Part shown: piece after piece, positions 1 through 5,199 of the stretch
Numbering within the stretch: position 1 is the first letter of the stretch
Layout: each line of letters opens with the position of its first letter
Assembly: GCA_030146905.1 (NCBI GenBank)
Contig: JASLAV010001254.1
Coordinates: 1 to 10,705, forward strand
Length of the DNA stretch: 10,705 nt
Reading direction: 5' to 3'
Source: Lentzea sp.
Lineage (GTDB): Bacteria; Actinomycetota; Actinomycetes; Mycobacteriales; Pseudonocardiaceae
Made by a program: the position numbers and the translations under genes
The notes under the pieces: generated by a model
Told to the model about the DNA's origin: nothing
The model's database searches: none
What the model saw: the letters and a program-made list of their open reading frames with translations, nothing else

Positions 1-104
1 CAGGTTACGGAAAGCCGGGTTGCTGCTGGAGCGCACCTGGTCCTCCTGGGGCGTTGCTTTACGCCGTCACGGGTACAACGAGCACGCTCGGTGCCAGGTT
101 CCCC

Positions 105-131
105 GTCGGTAAAGGCGACTTTACCCCCGAC
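105..131. promoter_or_regulatory. Hairpin or operator, 7-bp perfect stem with GCGA loop
   Basis: GGTAAAG (108-114) and CTTTACC (119-125) are perfect inverted repeats around GCGA, a GNRA-type tetraloop if transcribed. Outer GTC (105-107) can also pair with GAC (129-131) across a CCC bulge. There is no T-run after it, so it is not a standard intrinsic terminator. It may be an operator dyad or an RNA stem-loop; the sequence alone does not decide. Confidence 0.4.
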
Positions 132-222
132 AACGATCACACGTGCGCAAATAGTCCGCCAACTCCAGAGCGTTATGAGACTGCGGCGTGTCGCCGCGTG
201 TCTTGCGCAATCCTGGTAACCC

Positions 223-247
223 GCGTCACATTCCAGTCACGTTCACA
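223..247 (+). promoter_or_regulatory. TCAC direct repeats with 11-base period
   Basis: GCGTCACATTC (223-233) is followed directly by CAGTCACGTTC (234-244); 8 of 11 positions match, and the next bases complete a GTTCACA (241-247). Direct repeats with an 11-base period built on G(T)TCAC resemble the PhoP (PHO box) pattern of Streptomyces, and similar spacing occurs at SARP sites. This is resemblance only. The position, about 110 bases before the surface-protein start, suits an activator site. Confidence 0.25.
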
Positions 248-280
248 CTCTCCGTGACGCCAGACTTCCCCCTCGTGGCG

Positions 281-310
281 GCTTGTCCCCGGTGTGGGGG
301 ACCGACAAGC
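281..310 (+). promoter_or_regulatory. Inverted repeat with two alternative foldings
   Basis: Outer arms GCTTGTC (281-287) and GACAAGC (304-310) are perfectly complementary. Inside them GTCCCC (285-290) can alternatively pair with GGGGAC (297-302) around GGTGTG. The two pairings exclude each other at bases 285-287, so this could be a small switchable structure, an operator, or chance in GC-rich DNA. It ends 42 bases before the ATG of the surface-protein gene. Confidence 0.35.
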
Positions 311-352
311 TCGCACGCGGGTATACACAGGTCAGAGGGGATCAAGATCCAA

Positions 353-1741
353 ATGGGCTGGAAACGTCTGGCCGCCGTGGCGATGGTCTCGGGGCTCGCG
401 CTCCTGACCGTTCCCGCGACGGCGACAGCAGTCGGCGTCAAGGGCATCGGCCACAACGCGTCAGGGCTCCAGCCCAACGCCACTCCTGGCAGCGAGTGGC
501 ACGGGTCCTACGTCTGGCAGGAGAAGCACGTGTGGTGCGTGCAGTACGCACTGCCCGCACCGGACAGCAACGTCGGCTACAAGGAAGGAGACGCGCTGCG
601 CACCAAGGCGGGCAAGGACCTCGCCCCCGACGTCGCGGCGAACATCTCCTACCTGCTGCTGCGCTACTCCACGACGAAGTCGCCGGACGAGGCGGCGGCG
701 CTCGCGCACCTCCTGCACAGCTGGACGTCCGCACCGGACGGACCGGTCCGCCTCGACACCACCGACCCGAAGTACCTCGCCTACGACGCGGCCTTCTACG
801 CCGCGCGCCTGCCGCAGTCCGTCATGGACACCGCGGCGCGCATCAAGGCCGACGCCGAGGCCAACCGCGGCCCGTGGGCGCTCAGCGCCACCGCGCCGAA
901 GGAGCCGCTGGTCATCGGCACCGAGTCCACCTGGACCGTGTCGCTGGTCAAGGCCAACGGCCAGGGCGTGCCCAACGGCACGATCGACTTCACGCTGACC
1001 GACGCGACGCTGCCCGACGGCGGCAAGACCGGCAAGGCCACCACGGGCGCCGACGGCAGCCCCGCCGCCATCAAGGTCGTCCCGACCGGCGAGAAGCCGT
1101 CGATCGCGGTCACCGCGGACTCCCCCGCCGACCGGCCGGTCGTGCACCAGCCGATCCAGACCGAGAACATGCAGCGCATGGTCACCACCGGCGGCGAGAA
1201 GAAGCTGAACGCGAACGCCAAGGGCCAGGCCAGGACCGCGCCGGGCGCCGTCAAGATCACGAAGATCGACTCCGAGACGAAGAAGTCCATCGCCGGTGTC
1301 GCGCTGCGCGTCACGGCGAAGGACCGGACGAGCCCCGCGCAGAAGCAGGACGACTCCCCGCTGGTCGGCACGGACGGCAAGCCGCTGGTGCTCCAGACGG
1401 GGCCCGACGGCACGGTCGAGGTCCCCGACCTGCGCACCCCGCAGGAGATCTGCCTCGTCGAGGTGGCCGCGCCCAAGGGGTACGAGGAGTTCTTCGACCC
1501 GAAGGCACCGCCTGCCGCGTGCGGCACGGTCGCGGCGGGTCAGACGCTCGCGCTGGAGATGGTGAACAAGCCGAACAAGCCCGTGGTGCCGAGCACGATC
1601 CCCGCCGGCACCGAGGGCCAGACGCCGGTCGCGACCGCGTCGTTCGACACGCAGCTGCGTCCCGGCCTGATGCTCGCGGTGGGTGGCCTGGTGCTGCTCG
1701 GTGCGGCGCTGGCAGGCTTCCTGGTGTGGCGCAGGCAGTGA
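353..1741 (+). CDS. Secreted surface protein with SpaA/Cna-B isopeptide domain and C-terminal membrane anchor
   Basis: 462-residue surface protein, probably an adhesin or pilin-like component; its ligand is unknown. Residues 1-26 form a Sec signal peptide (KR, then a hydrophobic stretch, cleavage near ATA/VG). Residues about 50-125 contain WCVQY (Cys62) and an alanine-rich helix-like stretch ending HSW, faintly recalling thioester (TQXA) domains, but the expected Gln is not evident. Residues about 175-270 look like an Ig/invasin-type beta domain. Residues about 297-406 are an SpaA/Cna-B fold: KITKID at the start (Lys304 the likely isopeptide lysine), the hallmark E-x-x-A-P-x-G-Y (Glu370-Tyr377), and VNK (Asn405) at the end. 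A transmembrane helix (about 437-459) and WRRQ tail follow. No LPXTG is present. The start is the ATG at 353, which places the signal peptide at the N-terminus; GAGGGG at 335-340 is a rather distant ribosome site. The stop overlaps the sortase start. An earlier in-frame ATG (188) is unlikely. Confidence 0.85.
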   Translation: MGWKRLAAVAMVSGLALLTVPATATAVGVKGIGHNASGLQPNATPGSEWHGSYVWQEKHVWCVQYALPAPDSNVGYKEGDALRTKAGKDLAPDVAANISYLLLRYSTTKSPDEAAALAHLLHSWTSAPDGPVRLDTTDPKYLAYDAAFYAARLPQSVMDTAARIKADAEANRGPWALSATAPKEPLVIGTESTWTVSLVKANGQGVPNGTIDFTLTDATLPDGGKTGKATTGADGSPAAIKVVPTGEKPSIAVTADSPADRPVVHQPIQTENMQRMVTTGGEKKLNANAKGQARTAPGAVKITKIDSETKKSIAGVALRVTAKDRTSPAQKQDDSPLVGTDGKPLVLQTGPDGTVEVPDLRTPQEICLVEVAAPKGYEEFFDPKAPPAACGTVAAGQTLALEMVNKPNKPVVPSTIPAGTEGQTPVATASFDTQLRPGLMLAVGGLVLLGAALAGFLVWRRQ

Positions 1742-2445
1742 GTTCCAGGGCGTTCCTGACCGGTGTGCTGGTGGCGGGGCTCGCCGCCGCCAGCGTGCTG
1801 GTCACCACGTCCGAGATCGAGGTCGTCGGCGGCCACGCGGTCGCCGACGAGATCCCCGTGGTCGGTCCGGGACCGGTCGGCGACAGCCTCAGCACCGGCC
1901 GCGGCGCCGACCTCACCGGGTTGATCGGCGGCGCGAACACGAACAACGCCAAGCCCGCCGACCCTCCCGCGCCACAGCAGCAACAACAGCAGCCCGCGCC
2001 GCCCAAGGCCGGTCCGGGCTCCGTGCGGCTGCCGGCGGGCGGCTCGGCCACGCTGGTGCGCAAAGAGGTCAAGGACGGCGTGCTGCCCGTGCCCGACGGC
2101 ATCGGCGAGGCGACCTGGTGGGGCACCGAGCTCGCCGGTGCGGAGGGTGCGACGGTGCTGGCCGGTCACGTCGACTGGAAGGGCGCCAAGGGCCCCTTCG
2201 CGGAGCTGTGGCAGGCGCAGAACGGCCGTGAGGTCGTGATCGCCGACAGCGCCGGCAAGGAGTTCAGGTTCCGCATCAAGCAGATCGAGACCGTGCGCAA
2301 GGAAGAGCTCCCCGCGCGCGCCGTCGAGTTCTTCGGACCGCGCGGCCCGCACCGGCTCGTGCTCGTCACGTGCGGTGGCACGTGGGTCGGCGGCCAGCAG
2401 GGCTACGAGGCGAACCGGGTGGTGATCGCCGAACCGGTCGGGTGA
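1738..2445 (+). CDS. Sortase (class E/F type, actinobacterial)
   Basis: 235-residue membrane-anchored transpeptidase that would join a sorted surface protein to the cell envelope. The GTG start at 1738 lies in a GTGA overlap with the upstream gene's stop, giving tight translational coupling. Residues about 5-24 are a hydrophobic signal anchor. Residues about 35-98 are a Gly/Pro/Gln-rich linker with a run of six glutamines (1975-1992). The sortase domain follows: LAGHVDW with His144, LVTCGG with Cys212, and ANRVV with Arg227 form the catalytic triad. Length and the GHVDW/TCGG motifs suit the small actinobacterial class E/F sortases rather than class A. The immediately preceding gene is the likely substrate, although it carries no canonical LPXTG. 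The class (E versus F) is not certain. Confidence 0.9.
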   Translation: MSSRAFLTGVLVAGLAAASVLVTTSEIEVVGGHAVADEIPVVGPGPVGDSLSTGRGADLTGLIGGANTNNAKPADPPAPQQQQQQPAPPKAGPGSVRLPAGGSATLVRKEVKDGVLPVPDGIGEATWWGTELAGAEGATVLAGHVDWKGAKGPFAELWQAQNGREVVIADSAGKEFRFRIKQIETVRKEELPARAVEFFGPRGPHRLVLVTCGGTWVGGQQGYEANRVVIAEPVG

Positions 2446-2464
2446 CGAAGCAACCCGATCGGGT
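2435..2464. repeat. Short inverted and direct repeats between sortase and deacetylase genes
   Basis: CGGTCGGGT (2435-2443) can pair with ACCCGATCG (2453-2461), 9 bp including one G-T pair, with a 9-base loop. The right arm is also part of a perfect 12-base palindrome, ACCCGATCGGGT (2453-2464). TCGGGTGAC occurs twice 20 bases apart. The left arm contains the sortase stop codon. No T-run follows, so this is more likely an mRNA processing or attenuation structure or an operator than a terminator. The heptamers ATCGGGT and ACCCGAT recur in the divergent region at 4834-4852. Confidence 0.35.
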
Positions 2465-2484
2465 GACAAGTCGTCTCCCTAAGT

Positions 2485-3654
2485 GTGAAACGGTGGGGAT
2501 GGCTGACCACGGGCGTGGCGCTCGCGTTGGCCCTGGTGCTCGTGATGACTCTGGGACCGAACAAGGATCCGGAGAACCAGGCCGAATCCGGTCCACTGCC
2601 GATGGCGCCCCGGCTGCCGACGCCCAAGGACGCGGGCCCGACACCGACCGTGCCGGCCCCCACCCAGGAGCAGCTGCAGAAGCAGCCGTGGATGCACAAG
2701 CTCGCACCGGGTGAGAAGCCCCCGCAGTTCGTGCTCTTCTCGTTCGACGGCGCTGTGTCCAAGCAGCACTGGGACAAGGTCCTGCCGATCGCCAAGGCCA
2801 AGAACGCGCACGTCACGGGTCTGCTGTCCGGCGTGTACATGCTGGCGGACCAGGACAACGCGCAGTACCAGCCGCCGGCGGGGCTCAAGCGCGGCGTCTC
2901 CGACATCTCCTTCGGCGGCAGCAGGCAGGACGTCGCGGCGCGGATCGGCTACCTGAACCAGGTGATCGAGGCCGGCCACGAGATCGGCACCCACTACAAC
3001 GGCCACTTCTGCTCCGGCGGCACCCAGCCGTCGGTCGACAAGTGGGACAACAAGGCGTGGAACCAGGAGCTCGACCAGTTCGAGCAGATCGTCGACAGGT
3101 CGCGTGCCGCGGGGCTGAACCTCCCGAAGGGTGCCGTCCGCGGTGGACGGACTCCGTGCTTGGAAGGCAACTGGGACGAGGCCTTCCCGGCGATGGCGGC
3201 GCACGGACTCGTCTACGACACCAGCAAGGTGGCGCTCGGCGTGCAGTGGCCGTCCATCCAAAACGGACTGTACGAGTTCCCGATGCCAGAGGTGAAGGTC
3301 CCGGCACTGGGCAAGCAGGTCGTCATGATGGACTTCAACCTCTGGTACTCGCTCAACGGCGCGAAGGACCAGCCAGAGCGCGCGGCCGACTTCGCCAACA
3401 TCGTCTTCGACACCTACAAGTCGGTGCACCAGGCCGCGTTGAACAGCAACCGCGCGCCGATCGTGGTCGGCAACCACTTCAACGAGTGGAACGGGTCGGC
3501 GTTCTCCACGGCGATGGAGCAGTTCCTCGAGTACGTGTGCGACAAGCCGGAGACGGTGTGCGCCACCTACACCGAGGTGATCCAGTGGATGCAGCTGCAG
3601 GATCCGGCGGTGCTGGACCACCTCCGCCGGATGCCTGCTGCCCGCAACTGGTGA
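2485..3654 (+). CDS. Membrane-anchored polysaccharide-deacetylase-like protein
   Basis: 389-residue protein with a NodB-type carbohydrate esterase 4 fold, expected to act on a cell-wall or extracellular glycan; the substrate is unknown. An uncleaved signal anchor (KRW, then hydrophobic residues 8-24) is followed by a Pro-rich linker (about 35-62) and the catalytic domain (about 80-375). Visible motifs are FSFDGA (Asp88, motif 1), THYNGH (His170 and His174, motif 2 metal ligands), RGGRTP (219-224, motif 3) and VGNH (His331, the late catalytic His). Motif 1 normally reads TFDD; here the second, metal-binding Asp is Gly, so the protein is a divergent member and activity is not assured. Cys176, Cys225, Cys352 and Cys359 may form disulfides outside the cell. 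The start is GTG at 2485, chosen because it gives a complete signal anchor; no Shine-Dalgarno is evident. It lies 39 bases after the sortase, probably in the same operon. Confidence 0.8.
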   Translation: MKRWGWLTTGVALALALVLVMTLGPNKDPENQAESGPLPMAPRLPTPKDAGPTPTVPAPTQEQLQKQPWMHKLAPGEKPPQFVLFSFDGAVSKQHWDKVLPIAKAKNAHVTGLLSGVYMLADQDNAQYQPPAGLKRGVSDISFGGSRQDVAARIGYLNQVIEAGHEIGTHYNGHFCSGGTQPSVDKWDNKAWNQELDQFEQIVDRSRAAGLNLPKGAVRGGRTPCLEGNWDEAFPAMAAHGLVYDTSKVALGVQWPSIQNGLYEFPMPEVKVPALGKQVVMMDFNLWYSLNGAKDQPERAADFANIVFDTYKSVHQAALNSNRAPIVVGNHFNEWNGSAFSTAMEQFLEYVCDKPETVCATYTEVIQWMQLQDPAVLDHLRRMPAARNW

Positions 3655-3655
3655 C

Positions 3656-4690
3656 TCAGCCGTCGGTGGAGACGATCCTGTCGTCCTCGGCGCCGGGAGT
3701 GCCGTTGGCGTCCTGGTTCGAGGTGCCGAACCACAGCGTGCCGTCCGGCGCAGGAGCCACCGCCCGCACGCGGCCGTAGCCGGTGAACAACGCCTGCGGA
3801 GTGCCGAGCGACGTGCCGTCGACCGGGATCTTCCACACGCGCCTGCCGGTGACAGCGCCGACGTACAGCGCGTCCTTGTAGTAGCCGATGCCGGTCGGAC
3901 CGGCCTGGCTGTTGGGCCACGACACCGCGGGGTTCGTCATCCCGGGCGTGGTGCAGTTGCCCTCGCAGGTCGGCCATCCGTAGTTCTTGCCGGCCTCGAT
4001 GCGGTTGACCTCGTCGGTCCTGCTGTTGCCGAACTCCGTGGCGTAGGCGGTGTTGCCGACCCACGTGATGCCCTGGGCGTTGCGGTGGCCGATCGAGTAG
4101 ACGACGCTGCCGTCGCGGGGGTTGCCCGCGGCGGGCCGACCGGTGGTGTCGAAGCGCAACACCTTGCCGCCCAGCGAGTTCCAGTTCTGCGCGGTGGCGG
4201 TGTTCTGGCCGTCACCGGTGGTGGCCCACAGGTACCCGTCAGGACCGAACTCCAGACCGCCGCCGTTGTGGTAGCGGTTCTTGGGGATCCCCGTGACGAT
4301 CGGCTCCGGCGTTCCACCGATCCTCAGCTTCGCGACGCGGTTGTCGCTCGCCGTCGAGTAGTAGATGAACACGGAGTTGTCCGTCTCGAACTCCGGCGAC
4401 ACGGCGAGGCCCAGCAGGCCTCCCTCACCACCGGTCGACTGGGCCTGTTCCACCGTGTCCAGCTCGGTCACGGTCGTGCCCGTGATCTTCTTGATCTTGA
4501 AGGTGTCCCGTTCGGTGAAGACGCCACTGCCGTCCGGCAGGAACTCGATGTCCCACGGGATGTCGAGGTTCGTGGCGAGAGTCCGCTCGGCCAGGGCCGA
4601 GGGCCCGTCCTGCGCTGAGGCCGGCAGGACGCAGAGGGATGCGGCCACAGCAGTGCAGGCTGCCGTGGCTGCGATACGACGAGCACCCAT
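3656..4690 (-). CDS. Exported PQQ-dependent glucose/sorbosone-type sugar dehydrogenase
   Basis: 344-residue soluble six-bladed beta-propeller quinoprotein of the GSDH family (relatives: soluble aldose dehydrogenase YliI/Asd, Acinetobacter soluble glucose dehydrogenase). It would oxidise aldose sugars outside the membrane using PQQ. Residues 1-26 are a Sec signal peptide cut near ASA/QD. Family motifs are clear: LDIPWDIEFLPDG (42-54), GGEGGLLGLA (87-96), YHNGGGLEFGPDG (140-152, with His141 the expected catalytic base), GHRNAQG (201-207, Arg203 near the quinone) and KNYGWPTCEGNC (235-246), with Cys242/Cys246 able to form a disulfide. The start at 4690 is fixed by AAGGAG (plus-strand 4696-4701) five bases upstream and by the signal peptide; a longer in-frame start at 4762 would bury the signal. 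It is divergent from pqqA, fitting co-regulation with its cofactor. It converges with the deacetylase, one base apart. The exact sugar is not predictable. Confidence 0.9.
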   Translation of the reverse strand: MGARRIAATAACTAVAASLCVLPASAQDGPSALAERTLATNLDIPWDIEFLPDGSGVFTERDTFKIKKITGTTVTELDTVEQAQSTGGEGGLLGLAVSPEFETDNSVFIYYSTASDNRVAKLRIGGTPEPIVTGIPKNRYHNGGGLEFGPDGYLWATTGDGQNTATAQNWNSLGGKVLRFDTTGRPAAGNPRDGSVVYSIGHRNAQGITWVGNTAYATEFGNSRTDEVNRIEAGKNYGWPTCEGNCTTPGMTNPAVSWPNSQAGPTGIGYYKDALYVGAVTGRRVWKIPVDGTSLGTPQALFTGYGRVRAVAPAPDGTLWFGTSNQDANGTPGAEDDRIVSTDG

Positions 4691-4756
4691 GTGCTCTCCT
4701 TCGTTCCGCTCGTGATGGGCTTCGGCGGCGGAGTGGCAGCGCGTGGTTACCCAATC

Positions 4757-4858
4757 ACACATCGCAGTAATCAGGAACTTTCATCCGATGTGTACCGCCG
4801 ACATCGGGACAGCGGACGTCCAGACCTCCGCCGATCGGGTCTTCCACCCGATGATTAC
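4757..4858. promoter_or_regulatory. Divergent control region with repeated ACATCG half-sites and dyads
   Basis: Between the dehydrogenase and pqqA, ACATCG occurs three times in about 50 bases: forward at 4759-4764, inverted at 4786-4791, forward at 4801-4806. The first pair extends to ACACATCG/CGATGTGT (4757-4764, 4786-4793), and the second pair to CCGATGT-N9-ACATCGG (4785-4807). A separate perfect dyad, ATCGGGT-CTTCC-ACCCGAT, covers 4834-4852. GTAATCA (4767-4773) and TGATTAC (4852-4858) flank the set. The arrangement suits binding of one or two dimeric regulators controlling both transcription directions. The cognate regulator is unknown; the PucR-type protein encoded at 8133 is one candidate. 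Confidence 0.5.
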
Positions 4859-4867
4859 AGGCAACCT

Positions 4868-4913
4868 TGTATACAGTCTGGACCTTGACAGGCTGGAGGA
4901 CCTACCGTGAGGT
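4868..4913 (+). promoter_or_regulatory. Candidate pqqA promoter region
   Basis: An 8-base palindrome TGTATACA (4868-4875) overlaps a possible -10 element TACAGT (4872-4877). A consensus -35 hexamer TTGACA lies at 4885-4890, but with a 17-base spacer its -10 would be only TGAGGT (4908-4913). The two readings give start sites roughly at 4884 or 4920 and cannot both be the main promoter. TGTATACA resembles the core of GntR-family operators. The leader to the pqqA ATG would be about 70-105 bases. Confidence 0.35.
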
Positions 4914-4988
4914 TCGCCGCCGCGCCCCCAACGGAAAGCGCCTCGTGCCCACCGCGGGCTCGCAGGCCGGACACCCGAGGAGTAGCGC

Positions 4989-5111
4989 ATGAACGTTGCC
5001 GTCACCACCACCGAACCCAAGCTCCCCGAGGTCAAGCGCGAGTGGGTCAAGCCCGACTTCCGCGACTTCGAGACGCCGATGGAGGTCACCGCCTACGCGG
5101 CCCGCAGCTGA
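4989..5111 (+). CDS. pqqA: PQQ precursor peptide PqqA
   Basis: 40-residue ribosomal precursor whose Glu and Tyr side chains become the PQQ skeleton. The C-terminal half carries the family signature: Trp19, Pro22, Phe27, then MEVTAY with Glu32 and Tyr36 spaced E-x3-Y, exactly as needed for the crosslink made by PqqE. The N-terminal half (MNVAVTTTEPKLPEVKRE) is a leader recognised by PqqD. The ATG at 4989 is set by GAGGAG (4977-4982) six bases upstream. Its length is at the long end for PqqA, which in many proteobacteria has 23-29 residues. It is separated from pqqC by 88 bases holding a strong hairpin, which would let the peptide be made in excess of the enzymes. A leader frame starting at GTG 4907 overlaps it in another frame. 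Confidence 0.95.
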   Translation: MNVAVTTTEPKLPEVKREWVKPDFRDFETPMEVTAYAARS

Positions 5112-5124
5112 CGCCGGCCTCCGC

Positions 5125-5158
5125 GCCGGGGTTCCCGCCTCCTGCGGGGAACCCCGGC
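5125..5158 (+). terminator. Strong hairpin between pqqA and pqqC (attenuator or processing stem-loop)
   Basis: GCCGGGGTTCCCGC (5125-5138) pairs with the 15-base arm 5144-5158, giving 14 base pairs with a single bulged G (5146) and a CTCCT loop. It starts 13 bases after the pqqA stop. There is no T-run after the stem, so full intrinsic termination is doubtful; partial termination or mRNA 3'-end stabilisation would both leave pqqA mRNA in excess of pqqCDEB. The pqqC ribosome site (GAGGAG, 5184-5189) lies outside the stem. Confidence 0.7.
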
Positions 5159-5199
5159 TCCCCACGCGTGTTCCCGGCTGACCGAGGAGTTCCGATCTC

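Larger units (their letters stand above)
1..352. other. Upstream non-coding region, no gene supported
   Basis: I see no credible gene here. Reading frames are open for short distances, but third positions lack the strong G/C bias of every real gene in the window, and no frame shows a recognisable protein or a good ribosome binding site. Local A/T content is higher than in the coding regions. The stretch holds a hairpin near 105-131, a tandem 10-base repeat GCGGCGTGTC/GCCGCGTGTC at 183-202, a palindrome TTGCGCAA at 203-210, TCAC-rich direct repeats at 223-247 and an inverted repeat at 281-310. It most likely carries the promoter and 5' leader of the surface-protein operon that starts at 353. 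What lies left of base 1 is unknown. Confidence 0.6.

Noticed and set aside
54..257. Small plus-strand frame of 67 codons near the window start
   Set aside because: No ribosome site, no codon bias, no recognisable protein.
353..700. N-terminal thioester (TQXA) domain in the surface protein
   Set aside because: A Trp-Cys motif and an Ala-rich helix are present, but the Gln needed for the thioester is not at the expected place; kept only as a faint resemblance.
283..1737. Open plus-strand frame continuous with the sortase but upstream of its GTG
   Set aside because: This part is a shifted reading of the surface-protein gene, giving Arg-rich nonsense; the sortase proper begins at 1738 with a signal anchor.
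2479..3621. Open minus-strand frame opposite the deacetylase gene
   Set aside because: Shadow frame; the plus strand shows a signal anchor and NodB motifs.
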